Positions 53,689-62,196 of a DNA stretch of 64,000 bases are shown piece by piece (the stretch's first letter is position 1; each line of letters begins with the position of its first letter). Below the pieces are notes generated by a model. That model ran no database searches and was not told the DNA's origin. It worked only from the letters and a program-made list of their open reading frames with translations. The DNA is from Cyanobacterium aponinum PCC 10605 (GTDB lineage Bacteria; Cyanobacteriota; Cyanobacteriia; Cyanobacteriales; Cyanobacteriaceae), in assembly GCF_000317675.1 (NCBI RefSeq), contig NC_019776.1:124001-188000 (forward strand), read 5' to 3'. The translations under genes and the position numbers were made by a program.

Positions 53689-54714
53689 TTATCTTCCATT
53701 GTAGATTGCATTTTCAATAATTTTCAGACTAGCTTTAACAGAATTGAGGAAATTACTAGAAATATTGGCGGTTTCTTTGCCCGTAGAATCTTCCCAATTA
53801 ATCATAAAGGAATAGTAAGCCCATGTATCTGCAGAAAAATTAACTCCCCCTGCCAAACATAAAGCGTATTGGGGTTGTAAATCGATGCTTCCCCCTTTAA
53901 CATAACCAATCGCCCCAGAAGGAATAAATTTATCTAAAATGGCGGGAAGTCTTAATATACGTTTAAATTCCGTTAAGGTTTCTTCTTGTTTGAAAAACTC
54001 TCCCTGTAAAGCACGACTGTAAAAATTAACAAAATCAGTAGAAGATGCGCTCGGCGTAGCCGCACCTTCGGTGATCGAGCTTTGTTCTTGATTAATAATA
54101 CTTCTAGCGGGTAAATTAGGACTATTCATCTCTTGATTTATCTTTTCCCATCCCCAATCCTCGCCATTTTTCGCCCCTAAAAGATAAGAAAACATCACAC
54201 TAATGCTATCGGGAATTAAAGTATTTGCTAAACCGATTTCCGCAATAAATTCTCTTACCGCTTGAGGAGTGACGTAAGCCATAATCAAATCTGTTGCGGT
54301 ATTATCACTGTGCATCATCATCGCCTCTAAGGCAATCAAGGCAGTGGTTTTGCCCGATACACCCCCAAAAACCGGACTAGAAAGCACTCTCATCTCATCG
54401 TTTATCACCAACTCCTCTTCAAAATTAACCTTTCCTTCCTCCATTTGTCGCAAAAATACCGTTAAAACAAAAACTTTGAAACTACTACCACAAAAAAGAG
54501 GAATATCACTGTTAAGAGAAACATCCATAGAATTACCTTGGCTTACTGCTTTTATCTTCATAGTTGACTTACCCGGTAAATTCGTAAATAAAGGAAAAAT
54601 TTTTGCTTCTAAATCATCAGAATTAATTGCTTTACTTATCATAGGAGTAAAAAAAGTGCCTGCAGAAGCTAAAGTCAAAATAGAGAGAAAATCACGACGA
54701 AACCACTTAACCAT
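53689..54714 (-). CDS. Beta-lactamase/PBP-like serine hydrolase
   Basis: About 341 residues from the ATG at 54714 (the frame begins at a TTG two codons earlier). A twin-arginine-like start FRRDFLSIL precedes a hydrophobic signal. The class A-type active site appears as SSFK (Ser and Lys of SxxK), then MMHSDN (SDN motif) and YVKGGSI (KTG equivalent). The family includes beta-lactamases and related periplasmic hydrolases; resistance activity is not proven. The in-frame repeat at 54044-54080 inserts the peptide SITEGAATPSAS between the SDN and KGG motifs. It lies just upstream of the MFS gene on the same strand. Confidence 0.82.
   Translation of the reverse strand: MVKWFRRDFLSILTLASAGTFFTPMISKAINSDDLEAKIFPLFTNLPGKSTMKIKAVSQGNSMDVSLNSDIPLFCGSSFKVFVLTVFLRQMEEGKVNFEEELVINDEMRVLSSPVFGGVSGKTTALIALEAMMMHSDNTATDLIMAYVTPQAVREFIAEIGLANTLIPDSISVMFSYLLGAKNGEDWGWEKINQEMNSPNLPARSIINQEQSSITEGAATPSASSTDFVNFYSRALQGEFFKQEETLTEFKRILRLPAILDKFIPSGAIGYVKGGSIDLQPQYALCLAGGVNFSADTWAYYSFMINWEDSTGKETANISSNFLNSVKASLKIIENAIYNGR
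54044..54080 (-). repeat. Palindromic repeat inserted in frame in the beta-lactamase-like gene
   Basis: GATGCGCTCGGCGTAGCCGC followed by ACCTTCGGTGATCGAGC, closely matching the repeat in the bilin lyase gene (21089-21124) on the plus strand. It is read in frame on the minus strand as SITEGAATPSAS. It is much richer in G+C than the gene around it. Confidence 0.75.
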
Positions 54715-54751
54715 AATCAACCTCTGACAAAACTAAAATTAAAATCAATTT

Positions 54752-55010
54752 ATATAACCTGAGTTTGAGATAAATTTTCATCTATAGAGTGATGGTGAAA
54801 AGGGCAAACCCCTCTTTATCCCCAAGGCTGTTTCATTTTCGAGAAAAAAAAAGTGCGGGAAATAGGGGGATTTTTATTCATAAAGTTTTAACTAATAAAA
54901 AAAATCCTTGTATATCTTACTCTCCCTTAATCTCAGTTAACCTAATTTTTTACTTTGAAACAGCCCTGCCCTTTATCTCCCCTAAATTAGGAGGGAGGGC
55001 AAAGGTAAAT
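54752..55010 (-). repeat. Family A remnant with nested family C element
   Basis: Left part 54752-54785 is the complement of a family A right end (AACCTGAGTTTGAGATAAATTTTCATCTAT). The A-type GGCAAACCCCTCTTTATCCCC hairpin module is then interrupted at 54826 by a complete family C element, and resumes at about 54966 with CTGCCCTTTATCTCCCC and GGAGGGAGGGCAAAGG. Element C thus seems to have inserted into an older element A. The remainder up to 55139 is heptad DNA and AT-rich leader of the PucC-like gene. Confidence 0.6.
54826..54965 (+). repeat. MITE-like element family C, copy 1 (complete)
   Basis: 140 bp with perfect 10-bp inverted ends GGCTGTTTCA and TGAAACAGCC. The middle part is shared with 23150-23251. 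No gene inside; the short reading frames across it are by chance. Confidence 0.75.
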
Positions 55011-55139
55011 AGTTGATAATTAATAATTAATAACTTCTAACTCTTAACACAATACCCCTAACTCATTATTCTTAGAGTTACTTTCATCTTAATTGCTCAT
55101 CGACGTAAAATTTATTGAGAAAAATAACGAAAAATAACA

Positions 55140-56585
55140 ATGACAAGCAACAATTATCAATCTATCTCTTTATCAGACACAACCATTCCGAAAGTTAATA
55201 CTCTAACTATGTTTCGCCTAGGTTTATTTAACTTAGGTATTGGCTTAATTTCCGTATTAACCTTAGCAGTCTTAAATCGAGTCATGATTGCAGAGTTGGG
55301 TATTCCTGCCTCTATTGCCGCAGGGGTATTAGCGATTTCTCAATTAGTGTCTCCTACTCGCATTTGGTTAGGGCAATTATCCGATGGCAAAAAATTATTT
55401 GGTTTTCATCGCACAGGATATATTCGTTTAGGAGTCATTATTTCAGGTATTGCTATTTTCTTCGCTATTCAACTGGTATGGTTATTGGGGAGTAATATCA
55501 TCATTAATAATGGTTGGCAATGGAATAACGTGACGATTTTTGTTAGCATTCTTTTAGCAATTGTTTTTGTTGTTCAAGGTATTGCAACGGGGGCTTGTTC
55601 AACTCCTTTCACTGCTTTGTTAGTGGATATTTCCGATGAAGATAATCGCTCAAAAATTGTGGCTACCATTTGGTCAATGTTGATGGTAGGTATTGTTATT
55701 GGGGGTATATCGGGAAAAATTTTGTTAAATAATTTGTCGGGGGTAGAAGGTAAAGGGATACCTTTAGCAACTTTACAAGCTCCTATTAACGGTATTTTTC
55801 TTGTTGTGCCGATAATTGTGGTGATTTTGACTTTGGTGGCAACTTGGGGAGTGGAGAAAAAATATTCTCGTTTTCGGCAACGCTCGTCTTTTCAAGATAG
55901 AGAGGAAGGAGTTAGTTTTAAAAAAGCTCTCAAGATATTAACTTCTTCTCGTCAAACTGGTATTTTCTTCTCTTTTTTGGTGATGATTACTCTTAGTTTA
56001 TTTATGCAGGAAGCGGTTTTAGAGCCTTATGGGGCAGAGGTTTTTAATATGCCCATAGGAGATACTACTTTATTAAACTCTTTTTGGGGAATGGGTATTT
56101 TATTGGGATATGGCACAACAGGTTTTTTTGTTGTTCCTCGTTTGGGTAAAAATAATACTACTCGTTTAGGTTGTATTTTAGTAGCTTTATCTTTTGGTTT
56201 GATTATCTTTTCCGGTTTGACTCAGACTCCTTCTGTATTAAAAGGGGCGATGGTGTTATTTGGTATTGCGGCTGGAATTACGACTATCGGGGCGATTAGT
56301 TTAATGCTTGATTTAACGGTGGCTGAGACGGCTGGAACGTTTGTGGGGGCTTGGGGGTTGGCTCAATCCTTATCCCGTGGTATCGCCATCGCTGTGGGGG
56401 GATGGATTCTCGATTTAGGGCGTTTTTTGTTTAACAATCCTTGGTTAGCTTATAGCTTGGTTTTTGTTTGTGAAGCCTTATGTATCATAGGTGCGATCGC
56501 ACTTTTAAATCGGGTTAATGTTCAGGAATTTCAGGCCACTACCCGTAAAGCAACAGCTATGGTTATGGAAGGAGATTTAGATTAG
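55140..56585 (+). CDS. PucC/LhaA-type (bacterio)chlorophyll carrier family protein
   Basis: A 481-residue protein of the BCH/PucC family in the MFS fold with about 12 spans. Diagnostic segments are MFRLGLFNLGIGLISVLTLAVLNRVMIAELGIPASIAAGVLAI near the start, the SPTRIWLGQLSDGKKLFGFHRTGYI loop and the TAGTFVGAWGLAQSLSRGIAIAVGGWILDLGR block near the end. In phototrophs these proteins help light-harvesting complex assembly or (bacterio)chlorophyll delivery. The exact pigment or protein partner is not fixed. Its leader contains the nested repeats described at 54752-55010. Confidence 0.88.
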   Translation: MTSNNYQSISLSDTTIPKVNTLTMFRLGLFNLGIGLISVLTLAVLNRVMIAELGIPASIAAGVLAISQLVSPTRIWLGQLSDGKKLFGFHRTGYIRLGVIISGIAIFFAIQLVWLLGSNIIINNGWQWNNVTIFVSILLAIVFVVQGIATGACSTPFTALLVDISDEDNRSKIVATIWSMLMVGIVIGGISGKILLNNLSGVEGKGIPLATLQAPINGIFLVVPIIVVILTLVATWGVEKKYSRFRQRSSFQDREEGVSFKKALKILTSSRQTGIFFSFLVMITLSLFMQEAVLEPYGAEVFNMPIGDTTLLNSFWGMGILLGYGTTGFFVVPRLGKNNTTRLGCILVALSFGLIIFSGLTQTPSVLKGAMVLFGIAAGITTIGAISLMLDLTVAETAGTFVGAWGLAQSLSRGIAIAVGGWILDLGRFLFNNPWLAYSLVFVCEALCIIGAIALLNRVNVQEFQATTRKATAMVMEGDLD

Positions 56586-56987
56586 TTAACCTTTGTTGGG
56601 CGCAAGAATATTGGGCATTGGCGAATTAAGCCATGATTTTTCGGTTTAGATTGGGAATTAGGAATGGAGAATAGGCAATGGTAATAATAGACACAAATGC
56701 AAAATTAAAATTAAAATCAATTTCCCTAGAGAAATAGTCAATTTTTTATCGTTGCCTGTTGCCGGATTTCTACAACGAAGTCTAATTAAGAAATAAGTAA
56801 CCTGAGTTCGGGATAAGCTGAAAGCATTATTTTCTCCTAGTCAGAAAACCTTATAGCTTCTTAGAAACAACGATAAAATTGCCTTAATCCGAACTGACTT
56901 AAACAAGGGGCTTAAGCCCCTTGCTAAAAACCCCTACCACCTGCAACCTGCAACCTGCAACCTGACACCTAACCTTGTTGGATATTC
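56586..56987. other. Gap between the PucC-like gene and the inositol phosphatase gene
   Basis: It begins with AT-rich DNA and a weak heptad remnant (56586-56797). The rest is the composite repeat described at 56798-57006. No gene is visible. Confidence 0.45.
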
Positions 56988-57006
56988 TTAAACCGAACTG
57001 AGGTTA
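56798..57006. repeat. Composite A/B repeat (family B copy 2 plus palindrome plus inverted A end)
   Basis: Starts with a full family B copy (56798-56902, TAACCTGAGTTCGGGATAAG to CCGAACTGACTT). The 20-bp palindrome (56904-56923) follows, then ACCTGCA heptads, and it ends with the complement of a family A left end (ATATTCTTAAACCGAACTGAGGTTAA). Its outer ends are therefore inverted and of family A type, so the whole may be one A-like element with B inside. Its right end overlaps the 3' end of the inositol phosphatase gene. Confidence 0.65.
56904..56923. repeat. 20-bp perfect palindrome, copy 3
   Basis: CAAGGGGCTTAAGCCCCTTG, identical to copies 1 and 2, here inside the composite repeat. It shows the palindrome is a separate mobile or repeated module and not an asnS/trpS feature only. 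Confidence 0.8.
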
Positions 57007-57827
57007 AGTAAAGATTTAGGTTGATAAATTGACTCTACTAAAGGCTTAAAAACAGAAATTAAATTCTCTTTTGCCACTGCTAAACAAGGAAAACTGATAT
57101 TACCATAATTGACTCCTTTAGTAAGAGGAAAAGCATTTTCTGGATCGATATGGACAAAATTTCCCCCTGCGGCTAAAAGTATAGGATAAGCACCAGCAAC
57201 ATCCCAAATTTTCGGACTAGCTTCGATCGCCCCTAACGTAGCACCACAAGCGACAGAAATAAGATCGTAACTTGTCACACCAGTAATTCTAACTTTGCAG
57301 GGAAAGTCGTGTTTGAGAATATCTAAACTGCGGTTGCACATTGTCACCACATGATTCATGGTAGGAGATGCGTCACTGGTAGAAATAAGATTATTGTTGA
57401 GAAAAGCACCTTTGGGGCCAGTTAATCCCGTATTACCATAATAATAACCATGATAAGTTTGTTGTACTTGAGGAAAATGAACAAAACCGAAAACAGGAAT
57501 ACCTCGATAAAGTAAGCCGATGGATATACCCCAAATCGGAATCCCACGGGTAAAATTAGTTGTACCATCAATAGGGTCAATTACCCAACACCATTCATTA
57601 GGGGGTAAAATATGCTCGGTTTCCTCCGTCAAAACCCCATGGGTGGGAAAACATTGCTTAATTCCCAGTCTTAACTCCTCATCCGCCCATTTATCCGCCT
57701 TTGTTACTAGACTACCATCGGCTTTCCGAGTTGGTTCTAATTGAGCAAAATCCGCTAGTAAACTTTCCCCAATGCGGTGGGTAATCTGGTGACAGAAATT
57801 ATATACTTGATGCCAGAAATAAATCAT
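56988..57827 (-). CDS. Inositol monophosphatase family phosphatase
   Basis: A 279-residue Mg-dependent phosphatase. The metal motifs are VLTEETEH (Glu 68-69), WVIDPIDGTTNF (Asp84, Asp87) and the C-terminal PKIWDVAGAYPILLAAGG (Asp in WDVAG). The family covers inositol phosphate, fructose bisphosphate and 3'-phosphoadenosine phosphate hydrolases; the substrate cannot be told from these motifs. The last codons LLNLSSV and the stop TAA come from the terminal inverted repeat of a family A element (56988-57010), so the C-terminus was changed by the element. The start at 57827 fits the family. Confidence 0.88.
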   Translation of the reverse strand: MIYFWHQVYNFCHQITHRIGESLLADFAQLEPTRKADGSLVTKADKWADEELRLGIKQCFPTHGVLTEETEHILPPNEWCWVIDPIDGTTNFTRGIPIWGISIGLLYRGIPVFGFVHFPQVQQTYHGYYYGNTGLTGPKGAFLNNNLISTSDASPTMNHVVTMCNRSLDILKHDFPCKVRITGVTSYDLISVACGATLGAIEASPKIWDVAGAYPILLAAGGNFVHIDPENAFPLTKGVNYGNISFPCLAVAKENLISVFKPLVESIYQPKSLLNLSSV

Positions 57828-58011
57828 TTTTTCCTCAGTGAAATTGCTTGGACGAATAAATAAAGAGTTTGGAGTTTGAAGTTAGATAATAATTATGGTC
57901 TATTATTTATTTCTTAATTTTTAATTCTTGAATTATTAATTCAAAACTCTATCCTTTACAAAGTATAATTTATTATTCCGAACAATTGATAATTTATATT
58001 TATAGATATTC

Positions 58012-59100
58012 GTGTCTGTGAAACAACCTCGTTTACTCATTGCCGCCAGTGGCACAGGAGGGCATTTATTCCCTGCTTTAGCTGTAGCTCAACAGTTACC
58101 TGATTATCACATTCAATGGTTAGGTGTGCCTAATCGCTTAGAAACTACCCTTGTGCCTTCAGATTACCGTTTACATACCGTTGATATTGAGGGTTTTCAA
58201 ACCAGTTTCGGCATAAAAACTATTTTTGTCATGGGTAAAATGCTCAGTGCGATCGCACGTACTTATCAAATTATCAAAAAGAGTAAAATAGAGATAGTTT
58301 TCACCACAGGGGGTTATATTGCCGCTCCTGCCATTATTGCCGCTAAATTAGCCAAAATTCCCGTTATTCTACACGAATCTAACTATATACCCGGGAAAGT
58401 AACCAAGTTACTCGGAAAATGGTGTAAATTAGTGGCTATCGGTTTTCGAGGTACAGAAAAATATTTACCCAAAAGTAAAACCCAATGGGTAAGTACACCC
58501 GTTAGAGAGGAATTTTTACAACCCCAAACTTTGCCATTAGATATTCCTGACGATGTTCCTCTAATTGTCGCTATGGGGGGGTCACAAGGGGCAGTAGCCT
58601 TGAATAAATTGGTCAGACGGTCAGCACCTCAAATACTGGACACAGGGGCTTATATCGTCCATTTAACAGGCAATCAAGACGATGAAATCGGAACATTTAC
58701 CCATCCTCACTATTTAGAAATGCCTTTTTATGATAAAATGGGGGCATTATTACAAAGGGCAAATCTGGCCATTAGTCGTTCAGGTGCTGGAAGTTTAACG
58801 GAATTAGCCATTACTAAAACTCCCTCCATTTTGATTCCTTATCCTTTTGCCGCAGAAGATCATCAATTTTTTAATGGTCAAGAATTTGTTAACACTGAGG
58901 CTTCTTTGATGTTTAGGCAAGAACATTTATCCCCAGAACTATTAACAGAAACTGTACTAGATTTGTTAAATAATCATGATAAATTGATGAAAATGAGTTC
59001 CCATGCTCAACAGTTAGCTGATAGAAATAGTGCAAGTGCGATCGCACATATAATTATGAATGAATTAACTTATACTCGGCGAGAGAATAAAAAATATTGA
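58012..59100 (+). CDS. murG: UDP-N-acetylglucosamine transferase MurG
   Basis: A 362-residue GT28 glycosyltransferase that adds GlcNAc to lipid I to give lipid II at the inner face of the membrane. The N-terminal G-loop is ASGTGGHLFPALAVAQ (about residues 12-27), followed by VFTTGGYIAAPAIIAAKLAKIPVILHESNYIPGKVTKLLGK. The C-terminal part has GGSQGAVALNKL, SRSGAGSLTELA and IPYPFAAEDHQFFNGQEF. The GTG start at 58012 is two codons before the conserved core; no ATG fits. It is not in a dcw cluster here, as is common in cyanobacteria. Confidence 0.96.
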   Translation: MSVKQPRLLIAASGTGGHLFPALAVAQQLPDYHIQWLGVPNRLETTLVPSDYRLHTVDIEGFQTSFGIKTIFVMGKMLSAIARTYQIIKKSKIEIVFTTGGYIAAPAIIAAKLAKIPVILHESNYIPGKVTKLLGKWCKLVAIGFRGTEKYLPKSKTQWVSTPVREEFLQPQTLPLDIPDDVPLIVAMGGSQGAVALNKLVRRSAPQILDTGAYIVHLTGNQDDEIGTFTHPHYLEMPFYDKMGALLQRANLAISRSGAGSLTELAITKTPSILIPYPFAAEDHQFFNGQEFVNTEASLMFRQEHLSPELLTETVLDLLNNHDKLMKMSSHAQQLADRNSASAIAHIIMNELTYTRRENKKY

Positions 59101-59105
59101 TGAAG

Positions 59106-59205
59106 ACGAGGCAAGAGGCAAGAGGCAAAAGGCAATGGTAATTAAAAATTAGTAGTTAGTAATTAATTAAAACCTGAAACCTGACACCTGAAACCTGAAA
59201 CCTAT
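59106..59205. repeat. Heptad mosaic downstream of murG
   Basis: GGCAAGA GGCAAGA GGCAAAA GGCAATG units, then TAGTAATT-type units, then four ACCTGAA/ACCTGAC units. The same vocabulary as at 11461 in a different order. Confidence 0.65.
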
Positions 59206-59227
59206 TTTATAACTCCTAACCAAGAAA

Positions 59228-59887
59228 TCAGTTTAGACTATGTCTTAACGTCCAATGACGAGGAGAAGACTGATATACTTTAGCTGAGTGCCATTCCATT
59301 TCATGGGCTAAATCTTTTATTTCATCAACGGTTAAGGCCGCCCGTAAGGAATCTTTAAATAGTTGTTTCTGTCGAGGACTATAATCTAAGTTAGCTTCTT
59401 GAACAATTTTTTCTATATCATCCTCCGATTCAGGGCGGAATAAATCTCTAATTAAAATAGCTCCATTTGTTTTTACAACCCGATTAATTTCTTTGAGCAA
59501 TTCCAAAGGTTGCGGTATGTGATGAATCAAACTGTTAGAAATAATTAAATCAAAACTATTGTCAGGATAGGGCATTTTTTTGCCATCCACTAACTGTAAA
59601 GAAATTTGGGATGATTTATTTTTCTCCTGAATATTTTTTTCCGCTATTTTTAACATAGATGAAGCTAAATCAATAGCCGTAATGTGCCATTGAGGGCAAA
59701 AATCAGCTAGTATTAGAGGTATTCTGGCTGTACCAGTACCAACGTCAAGCACTTTACTTTGTTCTTTTCCTAATTTACTAGCAAGAAGGGCGAAATCTGT
59801 GTTAACTTCTGTGAAGTCCATTTGATCATATTCTTGGGCTTCTAAGTCGTCGTTCATGACTTCAGGTTCTAAAATACGCTCTATCAT
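59228..59887 (-). CDS. Class I SAM-dependent methyltransferase
   Basis: A 219-residue methyltransferase of the Methyltransf_11/25 type. SAM motif I is SKVLDVGTGTARIPLILADF at about 45-63, then HITAIDLASSMLKIA for the acidic ribose contact, and FDLIISNSLIHHIPQPLELLKEINRVVKTNGAILIRDLF for motifs II and III. The final part RHWTLRHSLN is not a known signature. The substrate is unknown. It is a single gene with AT-rich DNA in front. Confidence 0.82.
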   Translation of the reverse strand: MIERILEPEVMNDDLEAQEYDQMDFTEVNTDFALLASKLGKEQSKVLDVGTGTARIPLILADFCPQWHITAIDLASSMLKIAEKNIQEKNKSSQISLQLVDGKKMPYPDNSFDLIISNSLIHHIPQPLELLKEINRVVKTNGAILIRDLFRPESEDDIEKIVQEANLDYSPRQKQLFKDSLRAALTVDEIKDLAHEMEWHSAKVYQSSPRHWTLRHSLN

Positions 59888-60102
59888 TGATAAATTGGGT
59901 TCTCTTACTTTGGATATAATAAATTATCCCTAAAAAAAGGTTTCAGGTGGCAAGTTTTAGGTTGAATTAAAATTGTTAATTTATGAAGAATTGCATTGTT
60001 TACTTGAACAAATCCTTGTCAGTTAAAGTTTGTACTAATTATTTTATAGTATTTTGTCATACTTAATTTGTCATACTTACTGTGTAAAAGCCATAAATTG
60101 CT

Positions 60103-61365
60103 TTATTTATTGTTAATAACATTAGCAACAATTTGACTTATTTTTTCACTAGCTCCAGCACTTCCTCTGAGTTTCTGCAAATCCGATTTTATTTGCTTCA
60201 ATTTATCCTCATTATTCAACAAATCTAATACTAAATTACCCACTTCTTCTACTTTCAAATGTCCTATTAATTCAGGGACAATTTCTTTTTTTGCCCAGAT
60301 ATTAGGCCAAGCATAAAGTTTTTTATTTTTCACCGTATATTGAATAACTATCCAATTAATTAATTTAGCAAAATAATCACCAATAATTGGTAAGTTTGCC
60401 AATAACCCTAAGATTCCATCCCATGATTTCATTGCTGTTAGTTGATAGGTAGGAATTAAAACAATCATCGGCATAGTTAATGAGCCTAGTTGTGCGGTGT
60501 TTGCCCCTACGGTTGTTAAGCATAATTGACATTGTGTTATTTCTTCATAACAGGGAAATTTAGTGATTAATTTTATTTTTATTCCGTCAGATGTTTGTAA
60601 ATAAAGTTGTTTATTAATAGTAATTAATTCCCCTGTAATATTACCTAATTGTTCAATTAAATTATTATTCTCTTTTTTCCCGTAACTAGCTAATATTTCT
60701 GGAGTAATAGTTGGAGCAACAGGAATGATAAATTCCACATTATTACTATATTTATATATATAAGATGCGATCGCCATTAAAAAAGGTACACCTTGGGTTA
60801 ATTTTGCAGATTTAGAACCGGGCAAAAGTCCAATTTTAACTGTTTCATTACTTCCTATGTTTTGTAGGTTATTAGATGTTATATCCGCCATTAAATCCCC
60901 AACCAAATGGCATTTACCATGAAAATAGCTGGGTATTTTATCCAAAATAGATTGTTGCATCAAAGCAAAATAATCAATATACTTATACCATCTTGCATCC
61001 CATTCAGCATAAACTAAACTTAAAAAACCTAATCTTTTCGCAATAACAACAGTAAAAAATTGATCTCCTCCTAGAAATAAAACCAATCCTCGTTGATACC
61101 ACTCCCAATTATCTATTGTTTTTCCCCATAATAAAAATGAGAAAAAATTTTCAGCTCCCAAAATACGGTTAATTTCAGGCAATTTACGGGCAATATTAAC
61201 CTCATTACCCGTTGCATGAGGACAAGGAGATAAAATTAAAGAAATACGCAAATTTTCTTGATTAATAGTGGATAAAGAACGAATTTGCTTAACAATAGGT
61301 AAAACCCATGTTGTAATTTCCCCTGGCCCATTAGATAAAATTACTAAATCAAAATATGAGTCCAC
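60103..61365 (-). CDS. Lipid-A-disaccharide synthase-related protein
   Basis: A 420-residue GT19-like protein. The early FDLVILSNGPGEITTWVLPIVKQI, CPHATGNEVNIAR, GLVLFLGGDQFF, YAEWDARWYKYIDYF and KCHLVGDLMADI segments match the cyanobacterial group annotated as LpxB-related. The C-terminal half has IGLLPGSKSAKL and LCLTTVGANTAQL. It differs from true LpxB, which transfers UDP-2,3-diacylglucosamine, so the reaction is not proven; another envelope or glycolipid step is possible. It follows DUF4327 after six bases and surely shares its transcript. Confidence 0.8.
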   Translation of the reverse strand: MDSYFDLVILSNGPGEITTWVLPIVKQIRSLSTINQENLRISLILSPCPHATGNEVNIARKLPEINRILGAENFFSFLLWGKTIDNWEWYQRGLVLFLGGDQFFTVVIAKRLGFLSLVYAEWDARWYKYIDYFALMQQSILDKIPSYFHGKCHLVGDLMADITSNNLQNIGSNETVKIGLLPGSKSAKLTQGVPFLMAIASYIYKYSNNVEFIIPVAPTITPEILASYGKKENNNLIEQLGNITGELITINKQLYLQTSDGIKIKLITKFPCYEEITQCQLCLTTVGANTAQLGSLTMPMIVLIPTYQLTAMKSWDGILGLLANLPIIGDYFAKLINWIVIQYTVKNKKLYAWPNIWAKKEIVPELIGHLKVEEVGNLVLDLLNNEDKLKQIKSDLQKLRGSAGASEKISQIVANVINNK

Positions 61366-61371
61366 AATTTC

Positions 61372-61590
61372 TTAATCTTCCCAAGTTTCAGGTTGAATTA
61401 AATCAATAATATGATCTCTCAATAAATAACCATTAAATTCTAATTCTATTTCAATTGTGTGCCATTCTCCCGCAGGAATAAAATTACATAGAGTATAAAT
61501 AGGTTGTTGTCTACTAATTAATCCTTTCGAGACTAATTCTTTCGCTTTTTGTTTAATAATACCCACAGAATAAATAGTTTTAACACTCAT
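61372..61590 (-). CDS. DUF4327 family protein
   Basis: A 72-residue protein of the small cyanobacterial DUF4327 family, recognised from YSVGIIKQKAKELVSKGLISRQQPIYTLCNFIPAGEWHTIEIELEFNGYLLRDHIIDLI with the characteristic SRQQPIYTLC and LLRDHI motifs. The function is unknown. It is the first gene of a pair with the LpxB-related gene, with six bases between stop and start. Confidence 0.85.
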   Translation of the reverse strand: MSVKTIYSVGIIKQKAKELVSKGLISRQQPIYTLCNFIPAGEWHTIEIELEFNGYLLRDHIIDLIQPETWED

Positions 61591-62196
61591 AATTTTATCC
61601 CATTAATAACATCTATTTCAATACAACTCAAAGAGAATTCATCTGGAAAACTATCTGGTAAAAATTAAGATTGACTGATATTTATCAATAGTATAAATAA
61701 TTCATATTGATAATATAAGATAACAAAGAATCTATTGATTATTCTTGATGAGCTTTACTGAAAGCATATATAAAAACAGTCAATTTTTACTAAAAAAACT
61801 GCAAAAATTCTGTTGATAAATTCCCAAGTATCTTTTTTTTACTAACTCCTAAACAAATAAGTATTTGCAAAAAAGTTAGAGAGTTATTACTCATTATCTC
61901 AGATAAAAATACTTTTACTAGACTGAAAAAGTAATCTTAATCTTTTCTTTAACTTATGAGCTAATCAACATTAACTGTTAGAATTCCTTTTATTTGGTAA
62001 ATTATCAATCAGTAATTTGTAGTTAATTAAAATCTGAAACCTGCAACCTTACACCTAAAACCTGCCCCAGTTAAATATTCTTGTCATCAAACTGAGATTA
62101 TAAAAACTTCTGACTTTTAACTACCACCTAATTTATCTCCCAAACCTGTCAGATAACTGATATAACTAAGCTAAATAATAAACCTGATTAACAAAA
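61591..62196. other. Gene-free 600-base stretch with heptad and family A remnant
   Basis: 61591-62020 is AT-rich with no ORF, RNA or operator that I can support. 62025-62100 contains ACCTGCA/ACCTTAC/ACCTAAA heptads and ends ATATTCTTGTCATCAAACTGAGATTAT, a decayed inverted left end of family A. The lipid kinase promoter should lie in the last 100 bases. Confidence 0.45.

Noticed and set aside
53689-54714. Antibiotic-resistance beta-lactamase
   Set aside because: The SxxK, SDN and KGG motifs fit, but related periplasmic hydrolases and PBP-like proteins have them also. There is no mobile resistance context, and a repeat interrupts the chain between motifs.
54789-55016. 75-residue plus-strand reading frame upstream of the PucC-like gene
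   Set aside because: It runs across a nested repeat (family C in family A). Its sequence is repeat-derived, with no domain pattern and no ribosome site.
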